Below are positions 1-8,170 of a stretch of DNA of 64,000 nucleotides, one piece after another. This stretch comes from an uncultured bacterium (lineage in GTDB: Bacteria > Cyanobacteriota > Vampirovibrionia > Gastranaerophilales > Gastranaerophilaceae), in NCBI GenBank assembly GCA_905215335.1, contig CAJMPQ010000002.1, positions 196,321 to 260,320 on the forward strand, given 5' to 3'. The notes under the pieces were generated by a model. It was given only the letters and a program-made list of their open reading frames with translations, had not been told where the DNA came from and searched no databases. Each line of letters starts with the position of its first letter. Within the stretch, counting starts at the first letter, position 1. Position numbers and translations under genes: made by a program.

Positions 1-1
1 A

Positions 2-130
2 TTTGCCCAAGTGGATGTTGTTGCAAAACGTATTGATTGGATCGAATGTTTTAAATTTGCGATGGAACAGTACGGTGTAGAAAACGCTAATAATTTTCTT
101 ACTGAAGAACGCGTAGATAGTGCAGAATAG
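2..130 (+). CDS. C-terminal end of an unidentified protein, upstream of terminase
   Basis: Only the last 42 codons are inside the window, in the frame starting at base 2 and ending with TAG at 128-130. The visible piece is mixed charged/hydrophobic and ends in an acidic tail (TEERVDSAE). It lies 54 bases upstream of the terminase large subunit on the same strand, which is where phages usually encode the small terminase subunit. That is a positional guess; no motif in the fragment confirms it. Confidence 0.5.
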   Translation, partial: FAQVDVVAKRIDWIECFKFAMEQYGVENANNFLTEERVDSAE

Positions 131-184
131 TTATGAAGTTTATTGATATTATCTTAAAACGTTTGCATACATTAGGTATAAAAA

Positions 185-1474
185 ATGAAATATAAGTTGT
201 TAAATGCACAGAGAGAATTTTTAGAAATTCCGCATAATTATTCTTTAGATGTTGCGGTTTATCAAGGTGGTTATGGCTCCGGTAAAACTTTTGCCGGAGC
301 ATTATTAGGTATATTATTAGCGTTAAAGTTCCCAGGTATAAGAGGGCTGGTTGGGGCTCAAACTTATACTTTGGTTAGGGATACGACATTACAGACTTAT
401 TTTGAGCATTTAGATTCAATGAAATTTAAAGAAGGTTTTGATTATAAATGGCAATCTTCTGAACAGAAAATCATATTTCATAATGGATCTGAAATTTTGT
501 TTAGACATTTTGATGAGCCCAATAAATTAAAATCCTTGAACTTAGGTTTTGTTGAAATCGAAGAAATGTCAGATGTTCCATATGATACATTTAAAATGCT
601 TATAGCGAGAATGCGTCAGAGGATTTCTCCTACTTGGAAAAATTTTACTTATAGAATTTTTGGACATACAAATCCTGAAATTCAAAAAGGTTGGATATAT
701 AAAACATTCTTTGTAAATCCACCTCCAAATTATAGAATTGTTTGTGCTCCAACAACTCAGAATATTTATTTGCCTGAAGGTTTTTGCGATGAATTGAAAA
801 AATTATATGATAAAAGTTATTATGAAACTTTTGTTCTTGGTAAAACTGGAAATTATAATCAAAATTTAGTAGTTAAAGATTTTACAGATGAGAATATTAG
901 AGAGATTAAATATCAAAAAGATTTAGATGTTCATATAAGTTGTGATTTCAACGTTGATCCAATGGCTTGGGTTTTGGCTCATAAAACAGAAGATAAAGTT
1001 TTTTATTTTGATGAGTTAGTTCTTGAAAATACTACAACGGCAAAAACTTGTGAAGAATTTTATAGACGTTACCCAGATCATCAAGGAAAAGTTATTATTA
1101 ACGGTGATGCATCAGGAGATAATAGAAGTTGTACTAGTGAATATACAAATTACGTTATTATCAAAAAGAAGCTATCATCATTTGGTTTTGATGTTGATAT
1201 AAAGATTAAAGCATTTAATCCTCCTATAAAAAATAGAATAGCTGCATTTAATGCAAAAGTAAGGAATGCAGATGGTGAGGTTGGTTTATATATTTCTCCA
1301 AAGTGTGAAAAGCTTTTATATAATATTTATAATTTACGTTACATGGAAGGCTCATCAAAAATAAATATTCCGACTTATTCTCAGATAAAGCAGTCTAAAG
1401 AATTAAAGTTTTTATCGCATCCATTTGATGCTGCTTCATATTTAGTAGATTTTTATTGGCCAATAGTATTATAA
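185..1474 (+). CDS. Phage terminase large subunit (TerL)
   Basis: DNA-packaging motor of a tailed phage: an N-terminal ATPase drives DNA into the prohead and a C-terminal RNase H-like nuclease cuts concatemers. The Walker A motif GGYGSGKT is at about residues 28-35. A Walker B-like hydrophobic strand ends in acidic residues (VEIEEMSD) at about 120-128. The nuclease acidic residues sit in CDFNVDP (about 254) and NGDASGD (about 306). At 429 residues it has the usual TerL length and looks intact. The start ATG follows an A-rich stretch and a small membrane-protein gene follows 12 bases after the stop. It marks the edge of a prophage or packaging module whose other genes lie to the left; no portal or capsid gene follows on the right. 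Confidence 0.93.
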   Translation: MKYKLLNAQREFLEIPHNYSLDVAVYQGGYGSGKTFAGALLGILLALKFPGIRGLVGAQTYTLVRDTTLQTYFEHLDSMKFKEGFDYKWQSSEQKIIFHNGSEILFRHFDEPNKLKSLNLGFVEIEEMSDVPYDTFKMLIARMRQRISPTWKNFTYRIFGHTNPEIQKGWIYKTFFVNPPPNYRIVCAPTTQNIYLPEGFCDELKKLYDKSYYETFVLGKTGNYNQNLVVKDFTDENIREIKYQKDLDVHISCDFNVDPMAWVLAHKTEDKVFYFDELVLENTTTAKTCEEFYRRYPDHQGKVIINGDASGDNRSCTSEYTNYVIIKKKLSSFGFDVDIKIKAFNPPIKNRIAAFNAKVRNADGEVGLYISPKCEKLLYNIYNLRYMEGSSKINIPTYSQIKQSKELKFLSHPFDAASYLVDFYWPIVL

Positions 1475-1486
1475 AAGGAGATATAA

Positions 1487-1717
1487 ATGGAAACGTTATT
1501 GTATTATTCCCCAGTTCTGATTGTTGTATTGGTTTTTCTTATTCAGCAAAGAATAGTTGTAACTCCGGAACAATTGGAGAAAAAACATAGAGAAATTATG
1601 AATGATGTAGAAAATCGTTTTGTTACTAAAATAAGTCATGAAGATTTAAAATGTCAGTTTTTTGAAATGAAAGAAAAGATTGATAAGATTTATGATTGTT
1701 TGATAATAACTAAATAA
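1487..1717 (+). CDS. Small phage-type membrane protein with coiled-coil tail
   Basis: This 76-residue protein has one N-terminal transmembrane segment (about residues 7-22, LIVVLVFLIQQ). A charged, heptad-like helix follows, ending in KEKIDKIYD. A clear ribosome binding site (AAAGGAGAT) precedes the ATG and the gene starts 12 bases after the terminase stop, so the two are probably cotranscribed. Small single-span proteins with this membrane-plus-coiled-coil layout are common in phage genomes, near lysis or packaging genes. The exact role (holin accessory, spanin-like or other) cannot be told from the sequence. Confidence 0.7.
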   Translation: METLLYYSPVLIVVLVFLIQQRIVVTPEQLEKKHREIMNDVENRFVTKISHEDLKCQFFEMKEKIDKIYDCLIITK

Positions 1718-1766
1718 TATTTGTGTACTATTTTGTAACGAAATATTAAAATTATGTTGTGTATAC

Positions 1767-1794
1767 TAAAGTTTGATATTAAAACAGCCGAAGA
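1767..1794 (+). promoter_or_regulatory. Sigma28 (FliA)-like promoter
   Basis: TAAAGTTT at 1767-1774 is identical to the enterobacterial FliA -35 consensus. GCCGAAGA at 1787-1794 matches the GCCGATAA -10 at six of eight positions. The spacer is 12 bases instead of the usual 11. It lies 43 bases upstream of the ATG of the large coiled-coil-ended protein. The paralogue at 58130 has an even better match, which supports both. Confidence 0.6.
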
Positions 1795-1837
1795 AATAGA
1801 TAAGTATAGTTATAAAAGTGAAAGGCTTTGAATATCA

Positions 1838-3643
1838 ATGGGAATTGCAACATATCAAGCTAGATTTTTAGGAATAACAGCAAGAAGAGCTGATTGTGAA
1901 TTTCAATCAACAGAAATTGCGCAACAAAAATTGGAGATAACTAATCAATTATCTTCAATAGCCCAAGAATATTCAAATTCTTTAAATGCGACAAAATTAG
2001 TTTGGTCTAATGATGCTGTTGATGGGGATTATGGTGTTACATATAGTTTATTAATGACTCCATCAGCAATAAATGATTTTAATCCATATTTAGTAACTAC
2101 TAAATCTGGAGCTATTGTTTTGAACTCAGAGTATGCTGCAGCAGCTAAAGCCGCTGGTATTTCTAAAGCTGGTGGTGTTGGATCTCAAGATTCAAGAGAT
2201 AAATTTATTGCAGCATTAGTACCTGGCGGTATTATTACTCAAGAAACAGCTAATCAAATTACAACTACAGATTATATTTATGAAGCAGGAGCTCCAGGTT
2301 CTGTTAATTTGGTAGATAAATCCACTGCTCCATCAGGCTCCTTAGCTTGGAATCCTGGTGCAGGTATGGGTAGTAAACCTCTTGATAAGGGCTCTGTTGA
2401 TGCAATGCAATTATCCGATTTAATAAACAGCGAAGCTATAGGACAACAAACGATAGATTGGGCTCAGCTAACTGTTGATAGAAATGCTGGTAAAATTACA
2501 CAAGCAGAATATGATAAAGAATTAGATGAATATGATGACTTGATAAATAAGGCTCGTAAAGCTGGAGATACTGCAGAAGTTTCACGATTAGAAAATGAAA
2601 AACAAACTTATATTGCTAATAATCAAGCAAATGTAGATACAAGCTTTAAAATATCTGATAATTTCCAAGTTTCTAATAATGATATTAAAGATTCTGGATT
2701 TACAATAGTACAAAATGGTATTATCAATCACTATGAAGACGAAATTAAAAGTATGACTATTGGAGATTTACTTGCAAATGATGTTGTAATTATGATGCAA
2801 GGTGATAAGGCCAATGAAATGTCTAAAAGTGTTGAAAAATTATTAGAGGCAATTGCAAAAACTCTTGGTCTTGGACAAACTGGAGTTGGTTTGAATGTTG
2901 ACCAAGCATCAAAAGACGCTTTAGAATATGCATTTGAAATGACTAAAAATACATTTTTAAAACCTGGAAATGCTATTACAACCGGTTCTAGAGGTAGTGA
3001 TAATGCAATGACAGATAACAGTGCATATTTAAATGCTACAGAATATAACAGAATTTCTCAAGCTCAGGGATATACTGCAGTAAGCCTTTCTAATATGTTA
3101 TCAGCATTCTTAACTTATTTTGATAATGGTTTGAATGGTGGAACCTCAGATTATGTTGTTGGTAAAACTGTAGAAACATCTGCGTTTGTTACAGATAATA
3201 AAAGTTATTATTATATTGGTCAATCAGATCCGAATGCTCCAAGTAGAAATGAAAAATTAGCAGATTTTTATGATGAAATTTATAATAATATCTGTGAACA
3301 CGGTTGGAGAGAAGATGCAAGTTTAGATGATGATGAGTATCTTGAAAGTGTAATCAAAGATGGTCGTTATTCACTAAGTTCATTAAATGATGATGGATAT
3401 TATTATCAAACAAGATATAATGAAACTGGTTATATGGTTGAAGTAACCGATAGTGATGCTATTTCAAGGGCAGAAGCTGATTATACAGCTAAAAAAGCTG
3501 AATTAACTTATAAAGAAGATTCAATGGATATGAAATCTAAAAAGTTAGATGCTGAAATTTCTTCTTTAAATACAGAATATGATACAGTTAAAAGTTTATT
3601 ATCAAAATGTATTGAAAAAACATTTACAATGTATTCAGGTTAA
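1838..3643 (+). CDS. Large lineage-specific protein with helical ends, putative flagellar-class export substrate
   Basis: I do not recognise a named family for this 601-residue protein. Its ends match those of the protein at 58130. The N-terminus has an ITARRADCEFQSTEIAQQ-type helix (compare LTARLTSNEYQTQRISNA). The C-terminus has a coiled coil ending EYDTVKSLLSKCIEKTF (compare EYESVQSALNKNIERSF). The middle is low in charge, rich in Asn/Ser/Thr/Gly and unrelated between the two. There is no cleavable signal peptide. Conserved helical ends around a variable middle is the layout of flagellin and hook-associated proteins, and the sigma28-like promoter fits that. A structural or secreted flagellar-class protein is an inference; a type III chaperone-bound cargo or phage-acquired protein is an alternative. 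Confidence 0.75.
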   Translation: MGIATYQARFLGITARRADCEFQSTEIAQQKLEITNQLSSIAQEYSNSLNATKLVWSNDAVDGDYGVTYSLLMTPSAINDFNPYLVTTKSGAIVLNSEYAAAAKAAGISKAGGVGSQDSRDKFIAALVPGGIITQETANQITTTDYIYEAGAPGSVNLVDKSTAPSGSLAWNPGAGMGSKPLDKGSVDAMQLSDLINSEAIGQQTIDWAQLTVDRNAGKITQAEYDKELDEYDDLINKARKAGDTAEVSRLENEKQTYIANNQANVDTSFKISDNFQVSNNDIKDSGFTIVQNGIINHYEDEIKSMTIGDLLANDVVIMMQGDKANEMSKSVEKLLEAIAKTLGLGQTGVGLNVDQASKDALEYAFEMTKNTFLKPGNAITTGSRGSDNAMTDNSAYLNATEYNRISQAQGYTAVSLSNMLSAFLTYFDNGLNGGTSDYVVGKTVETSAFVTDNKSYYYIGQSDPNAPSRNEKLADFYDEIYNNICEHGWREDASLDDDEYLESVIKDGRYSLSSLNDDGYYYQTRYNETGYMVEVTDSDAISRAEADYTAKKAELTYKEDSMDMKSKKLDAEISSLNTEYDTVKSLLSKCIEKTFTMYSG

Positions 3644-3660
3644 AGATAAAATTTATTATA

Positions 3661-3694
3661 AAAGGCTACGATATTTTTATCGTAGCCTTTTATT
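3661..3694. terminator. Bidirectional rho-independent terminator
   Basis: A perfect 12-bp stem (AAAGGCTACGAT with ATCGTAGCCTTT) encloses a 6-base loop, with T-rich sequence on both sides. It sits between the convergent coiled-coil gene and rarA and touches the rarA stop codon. Confidence 0.9.
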
Positions 3695-4922
3695 TTGTAT
3701 ATTTTCTTCCAATTAATTCATCCGGTAAAAATTGTTGTTCTATTTCCGGAGCGTCATGAGAATAAACATATCCAATGCCAAATCCATATTTTGAAGCATC
3801 TTTATAGTGCGCATCTCTTAAGTGCATAGGGGGTGGATAATCTTTTCCTTGAGCAATATCAGATAGTGCTGCGTCGATAGCACAAACTGTTTCATTGGAT
3901 TTTTTTGCTCTTGCTACATAAATTACAGCTTGAGCTAGTGGAATTCTACCTTCTGGTAGTCCTAATAATTCAACAGCTTTATAAGCATTTAATGCTATGT
4001 TAAGGGCATTTGGATCTGCATTCCCAACGTCTTCTGCGGCACAAGTTATTAGTCTTCTTGCAATAAATCTTGGATCTTCTCCTGCTGTTATCATTTTTGC
4101 AAGATAATAAATTGCAGCATCCGGATCACTTCCTCTTAAACTTTTTTGAAAGGCTGAAGCGCAATCATAATGTTCTTGTTGTGAGTATCTGGTATTTCTT
4201 TGTTGACAAATTTCTTCAATTATTTTGACTGTAAGCATTCGCTTTCCGTCTTTTAGGTCACTTGCAAAATATGCATTTTCCACAATATTTAAAGCATATC
4301 TTGCATCTCCTCTTGCTAAGTTTATTATGAAATCTAGAACTCCACTTTCACATTCCATTAATGTGTAATGTGTTGCTAGGTAACTGAAGCCTTTTTTTAT
4401 AATAGATGACATACTTTTATCATCTATTGCATTTAATCTTACTACTTGAACTCTTGATAAAAGTGCTGGTACAACTTGAAAAGATGGATTTTCTGTTGTG
4501 GAGCCGATTAAAAATAATGTTCCATTTTCAAGATGTGGAAGTAGAGCATCTTGTTGAGTTTTTGAATATCTATGAATTTCATCAATGAATAAAATTGTTT
4601 TTTGTCCGGCTCTTAATGCTTCCTTAGCTTTATCAACGGCATCTTTTATGTCTTTTACCCCTGAAGTTACGGCAGAGATTTCAATAAAATTTGCATTTGT
4701 TTTTGTTGCAATTAGTCTTGCTAAAGTCGTTTTACCACATCCTGGAGTTCCCCAAAAAATGAGTGAGAATAATCTATTTGTTTTTAATAAGTTTAAAATA
4801 GGGCTGTTTGGAGCGACAACATTACTTTGTCCTAAAAAATCTTCAATTGTTTTAGGACGTAAAATTTCAGCTAAAGGAATTTGTTTATTTTGATTTTCAA
4901 GTTCTGTAAATAAATTATTCAT
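3690..4922 (-). CDS. rarA: Replication-associated recombination protein A (RarA/MgsA)
   Basis: AAA+ ATPase of the clamp-loader/RuvB branch that acts at stalled replication forks. The Walker A motif GTPGCGKTT is at about residues 58-66 and the Walker B motif FIDEIHR at about 111-117. Sensor 1 is IGSTTENPSF, followed by the family's C-terminal tetramerisation region with GSDPDAAIYYLAKM and EDVGNADPNAL. The 410-residue length is typical of the family. The gene is divergent from the sugar-binding protein gene, with 47 bases between starts. Its 3' end is shared with a bidirectional terminator. Confidence 0.95.
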   Translation of the reverse strand: MNNLFTELENQNKQIPLAEILRPKTIEDFLGQSNVVAPNSPILNLLKTNRLFSLIFWGTPGCGKTTLARLIATKTNANFIEISAVTSGVKDIKDAVDKAKEALRAGQKTILFIDEIHRYSKTQQDALLPHLENGTLFLIGSTTENPSFQVVPALLSRVQVVRLNAIDDKSMSSIIKKGFSYLATHYTLMECESGVLDFIINLARGDARYALNIVENAYFASDLKDGKRMLTVKIIEEICQQRNTRYSQQEHYDCASAFQKSLRGSDPDAAIYYLAKMITAGEDPRFIARRLITCAAEDVGNADPNALNIALNAYKAVELLGLPEGRIPLAQAVIYVARAKKSNETVCAIDAALSDIAQGKDYPPPMHLRDAHYKDASKYGFGIGYVYSHDAPEIEQQFLPDELIGRKYTK

Positions 4923-4969
4923 AGTATAATTATAGCAGGGGTAAAATATTTTACAAAGGAATATTAAAT

Positions 4970-6196
4970 TTGAGTAAGAATTTTTGGATTGTAATAATTA
5001 CAACTTTTATAATTTTAACGGGGATATTTTTTGTATTTGGTAAAAAACAAAATAATAATGAAGTTGTATTTTGGACATTGCAAATGAATGATTTTGCACC
5101 GTATATAAATGGAGTTATATCAGAGTTTGAAAAAGAAAATCCTGCTATCAAAATAAAGTGGGTAGATGTTCCGTTTTCAGAGGGAGAAAAAAGAACTTTA
5201 GCATCTGTATTGAGTGATAATCCTCCGGATTTAGTTAATTTAAATCCTGATTTTTCTGCGACTTTAGCTCACAAGGGTGCGCTATATGAAATTCCGCAAG
5301 AAAATACACAACAATTTAATCAAGAAATTTTAAATGCTTTAAAAACTGATGGTAAAGTTTATTCAATTCCGTGGTATGGAACAAGTGCTGTAACTATTTA
5401 TAATAGAGATATTTTAAAGAAATCTGGTATAAATATCCCAAAAACTTATTCAGATTTAGAAACTTCAGCATCTATAGTGAAGAAAAATACTAATGCATAT
5501 ATTGTTTTACCTAATATTACTGAAAATGATACGATGCTAAAAATCCTTAATAAGTATGGAGTTTCTGGTGTAGATAAAATAAATTCTTCAAAATCCATTG
5601 CGGTATTTGAAATGTTCAAGAGATTGTATAAGCAAGGTTTAATTCCAAAAGAATCAATAACAATGACATTACAGGAATCATTAGAAAAATATATGTCCGG
5701 TAATATTATGTTAATTAATGCTGGTCCTAATTTCTTAAATATGATTAAAGAAAATGCTCCATCTACTTATAAAGTTACAGATGTTGCACCACAAATTACA
5801 GGGGAGTTAGGACAAAATGATTTTTCTTTAATGAATTTTGTAATTCCTGTTAGAGCTAAGCATAAACAAGAAGCATTGAAATTCGCATTGTTTTTGACCA
5901 ATGAAAAAAATCAATTGGAATTAGCTAAATTAACGAATGTTTTAGCGACAAATAAAAATGCGTTGAAAGATGATTTTTATACAAAATATGATGACAGTGA
6001 TTTAATGGCAAAGGCAAGAGTTATTAGTGCAAATCAATTAAATACAATTCAACCAGTATTTAAAACTCAAAAGAATCAAAAAGATATAAATAATATTATA
6101 AATGCAGCGGTACAAGAAGTATTGTTAGGTAAAAATTCTACAAAAAATATTTTGGATAAAGCTGCAAATGATTGGAGAAGTTTGTTAGAAAACTAA
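4970..6196 (+). CDS. Family-1 type extracellular solute (sugar)-binding protein
   Basis: Periplasmic binding protein of the carbohydrate ABC importer type. The N-terminal membrane segment (about residues 5-24) leads into a mature region with VVFWTLQM, FEKENPAIKIKWVDVPF and PDLVNLNP. These are characteristic of the MalE/UgpB-like group. Initiation is at TTG, supported by AAAGGA ten bases upstream. There is no lipobox cysteine, so the protein is either cleaved or stays anchored by its N-terminus. No permease or ATPase genes flank it, so it must work with components encoded elsewhere. A zinc alcohol dehydrogenase gene follows 21 bases later and may be cotranscribed. Confidence 0.85.
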   Translation: MSKNFWIVIITTFIILTGIFFVFGKKQNNNEVVFWTLQMNDFAPYINGVISEFEKENPAIKIKWVDVPFSEGEKRTLASVLSDNPPDLVNLNPDFSATLAHKGALYEIPQENTQQFNQEILNALKTDGKVYSIPWYGTSAVTIYNRDILKKSGINIPKTYSDLETSASIVKKNTNAYIVLPNITENDTMLKILNKYGVSGVDKINSSKSIAVFEMFKRLYKQGLIPKESITMTLQESLEKYMSGNIMLINAGPNFLNMIKENAPSTYKVTDVAPQITGELGQNDFSLMNFVIPVRAKHKQEALKFALFLTNEKNQLELAKLTNVLATNKNALKDDFYTKYDDSDLMAKARVISANQLNTIQPVFKTQKNQKDINNIINAAVQEVLLGKNSTKNILDKAANDWRSLLEN

Positions 6197-6217
6197 AGCT
6201 GAAATAAGGAGAAATAA

Positions 6218-7189
6218 ATGAAAGCGGTAGTATTTACAAAGAATAATGAATTGAAATTAGTCAATGATTACGAAAAACCAGTACCTAAAAAAGGTGAGGC
6301 TTTGGTAAGAGTTACTCTAGCTGGAATTTGTAATACTGATTATGAGATAACTAAAGGTTATATGGGATATGTTGGAGTTTTAGGTCATGAAGCTGTTGGC
6401 GTTGTTGAAGATGTAAACGGCGAAGATAAATCTCTTGTTGGAAAAAGAGTTGTACCTGAAATTAGTTACGGATGTAAAGATCCAAGTTGTTCTTGGTGTG
6501 CAGAAAAATTATATCGCCATTGCCCGGATAGACATACTTTGGGCATATGGAGAAAAGATGGAGTATTTGCTCAATATTTTACAATGCCAACAGAAGTATT
6601 ATTTGAAGTTCCGGATAATGTTCCTGATACTCAAGCTGTTTTTGTAGAGCCATTAGCAGCAGCTTTGGAAATAACAGAACAACATCATATAAAGCCGTTT
6701 GAAAAAGTGATAGTTTTAGGTGATGGAAAGTTAGGTTTGATTACTGCATTAGCATTAAATGCTCAAAATATAGATGTAATGTTGGTGGGTAAACATCAGA
6801 ATAAACTTGATATTGCAAAAGCTCAGGGTGTTAAGACTTGTTTATTGAATGATTTAAAAATAGAAAAAATATATGACGTTGTTGTTGAAGCTACAGGTTC
6901 AATTTCAGGTTTTGAAACTGCATTGGCTTTAACAAAACCTCGTGGTGTTTTAGTTTTAAAAAGTACAGTTGCAGCTTCTAAAGAATTTAATTTGGCGCCA
7001 ATTGTAATTGATGAGATAACAGTTCTAGGTTCTCGTTGCGGACAATTCCCTGCTGCGTTAAGGATGTTAAAATCTAACAAAATTGATTTTTCTCCTCTGA
7101 TTTCAGCAACATATTCTATTGATGATGCTATTGAAGGGTTTGAGAAAAATAAAGAAAAAGAAACATTAAAAGTTTTATTAAAATTTTAA
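6218..7189 (+). CDS. Zinc-dependent medium-chain alcohol/polyol dehydrogenase
   Basis: MDR-family NAD(P)-dependent dehydrogenase of the sorbitol/threonine dehydrogenase type. Catalytic-zinc ligands lie in GICNTDYE (Cys near residue 38) and GHEAVG. The structural-zinc loop keeps four cysteines (GCKDPSCSWCAEKLYRHC), spaced more widely between the first two than usual. The nucleotide-binding fold carries VIVLGDGKLGLI (GxGxxG variant). At 323 residues it is slightly short but complete. An AAGGAG site precedes the ATG. The substrate is unknown; a sugar alcohol would fit the adjacent sugar-binding protein, but that is only context. Confidence 0.88.
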   Translation: MKAVVFTKNNELKLVNDYEKPVPKKGEALVRVTLAGICNTDYEITKGYMGYVGVLGHEAVGVVEDVNGEDKSLVGKRVVPEISYGCKDPSCSWCAEKLYRHCPDRHTLGIWRKDGVFAQYFTMPTEVLFEVPDNVPDTQAVFVEPLAAALEITEQHHIKPFEKVIVLGDGKLGLITALALNAQNIDVMLVGKHQNKLDIAKAQGVKTCLLNDLKIEKIYDVVVEATGSISGFETALALTKPRGVLVLKSTVAASKEFNLAPIVIDEITVLGSRCGQFPAALRMLKSNKIDFSPLISATYSIDDAIEGFEKNKEKETLKVLLKF

Positions 7190-7195
7190 TAAAAA

Positions 7196-7230
7196 AAGAT
7201 GAAGTTTTAAACTTCATCTTTTTTTTATTT
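7196..7230. terminator. Rho-independent terminator
   Basis: AAAGATGAAGTTT pairs with AAACTTCATCTTT, followed by a run of T on the plus strand and preceded by a run of A that serves the minus strand. It separates the convergent dehydrogenase and pseudopilin genes. Confidence 0.9.
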
Positions 7231-7231
7231 T

Positions 7232-8092
7232 TTATTTGTAATTTATATAATCTTTCCAGTAATTATTAGATAATGTAACGGTTTTTCCTTTTGAGGACCT
7301 TCCGTTTCCTGTAACGTTACCAAATTTATCTTTAGCCATTACTGCAACATTTTCAATAGGTTCATTAAATGGACACGCATCTAAAGCACATCCTTCTCCT
7401 TTTTTACCAGGAAGAGGACAGTCTCTACCGTAATATGCGTTACTTGAACTTTGTAATCTGTTTGCGTCACATGAAACTAACTGTCCAGAATAGTTACTGT
7501 CGTGTGTCTCATCATTATAAACCCAAGTTCCAACTTGGTGTGCGTTCATTGGTATAAATGCAAAGACATCAATATTGTATGTGTTTGGTGGAGCTGTTCC
7601 ATTTATATCAACACAGATTATTCTGCTTTCTGAATTGAATGTCCAAATTCTACTTTTGGCATCTATCCATATTCCGTAATTATCACAAAACATGACCCCT
7701 TTTTGTTTCCCTGTAGACATATCAAATCTATATGGGCCACCACCGCCGCCACCGTTTTTGTAGATAGTATTCATTGAATTAGCAATACCATTAGTACTGT
7801 TTACGTTTTTATCGTATGGTCCACCTCCTGGTAAATAACTGATAAATTCTTCAGCCCATTTGGAGACGCCTATACTATTTGCGTATTGTCCAACATCACC
7901 TTTTTCAGAGTTTATTCTAGAGCCTATTTCTTTAATATCACTATATGTGGCTCTGAATTGTTGTTCCAAAACTTTACCTTTATAATTATATGCAAGTGTA
8001 GGTATTGTCAGTGCACTAATTACACCAATCAATCCCATTGTTATCATAATTTCAGCTAAGGTAAAGCCAAATTTTTTATTTGTAAATTTCAC
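7232..8092 (-). CDS. Type IV pilin-like protein (pseudopilin)
   Basis: The N-terminus carries a prepilin peptidase site and pilin helix: a short basic leader, then GFTLAEIMITMGLIGVISAL with the +5 glutamate. PilD-type cleavage between Gly and Phe is expected. The globular part (about 250 residues) is Gly/Asn-rich with several Cys residues (FCDN, SCDANR, DCPLPGKKGEGCALDAC) that could form disulfides. Pseudopilins of this length occur in many copies in Gastranaerophilales-like genomes and may build type IV pili, competence or secretion filaments. It stands alone on the minus strand; pilT and comEC lie about 38 kb away. Confidence 0.85.
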   Translation of the reverse strand: MKFTNKKFGFTLAEIMITMGLIGVISALTIPTLAYNYKGKVLEQQFRATYSDIKEIGSRINSEKGDVGQYANSIGVSKWAEEFISYLPGGGPYDKNVNSTNGIANSMNTIYKNGGGGGGPYRFDMSTGKQKGVMFCDNYGIWIDAKSRIWTFNSESRIICVDINGTAPPNTYNIDVFAFIPMNAHQVGTWVYNDETHDSNYSGQLVSCDANRLQSSSNAYYGRDCPLPGKKGEGCALDACPFNEPIENVAVMAKDKFGNVTGNGRSSKGKTVTLSNNYWKDYINYK

Positions 8093-8170
8093 GATATAAC
8101 CAATCCTTATAAACTTCCTATATGTGTATATTATATCCTATTTTTATATTAAAGTCTAGTATAGTTATAA

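Noticed and set aside
4585..4893. 102-codon plus-strand frame opposite rarA
   Set aside because: Shadow of the Walker A/B region of rarA on the other strand; no independent support.
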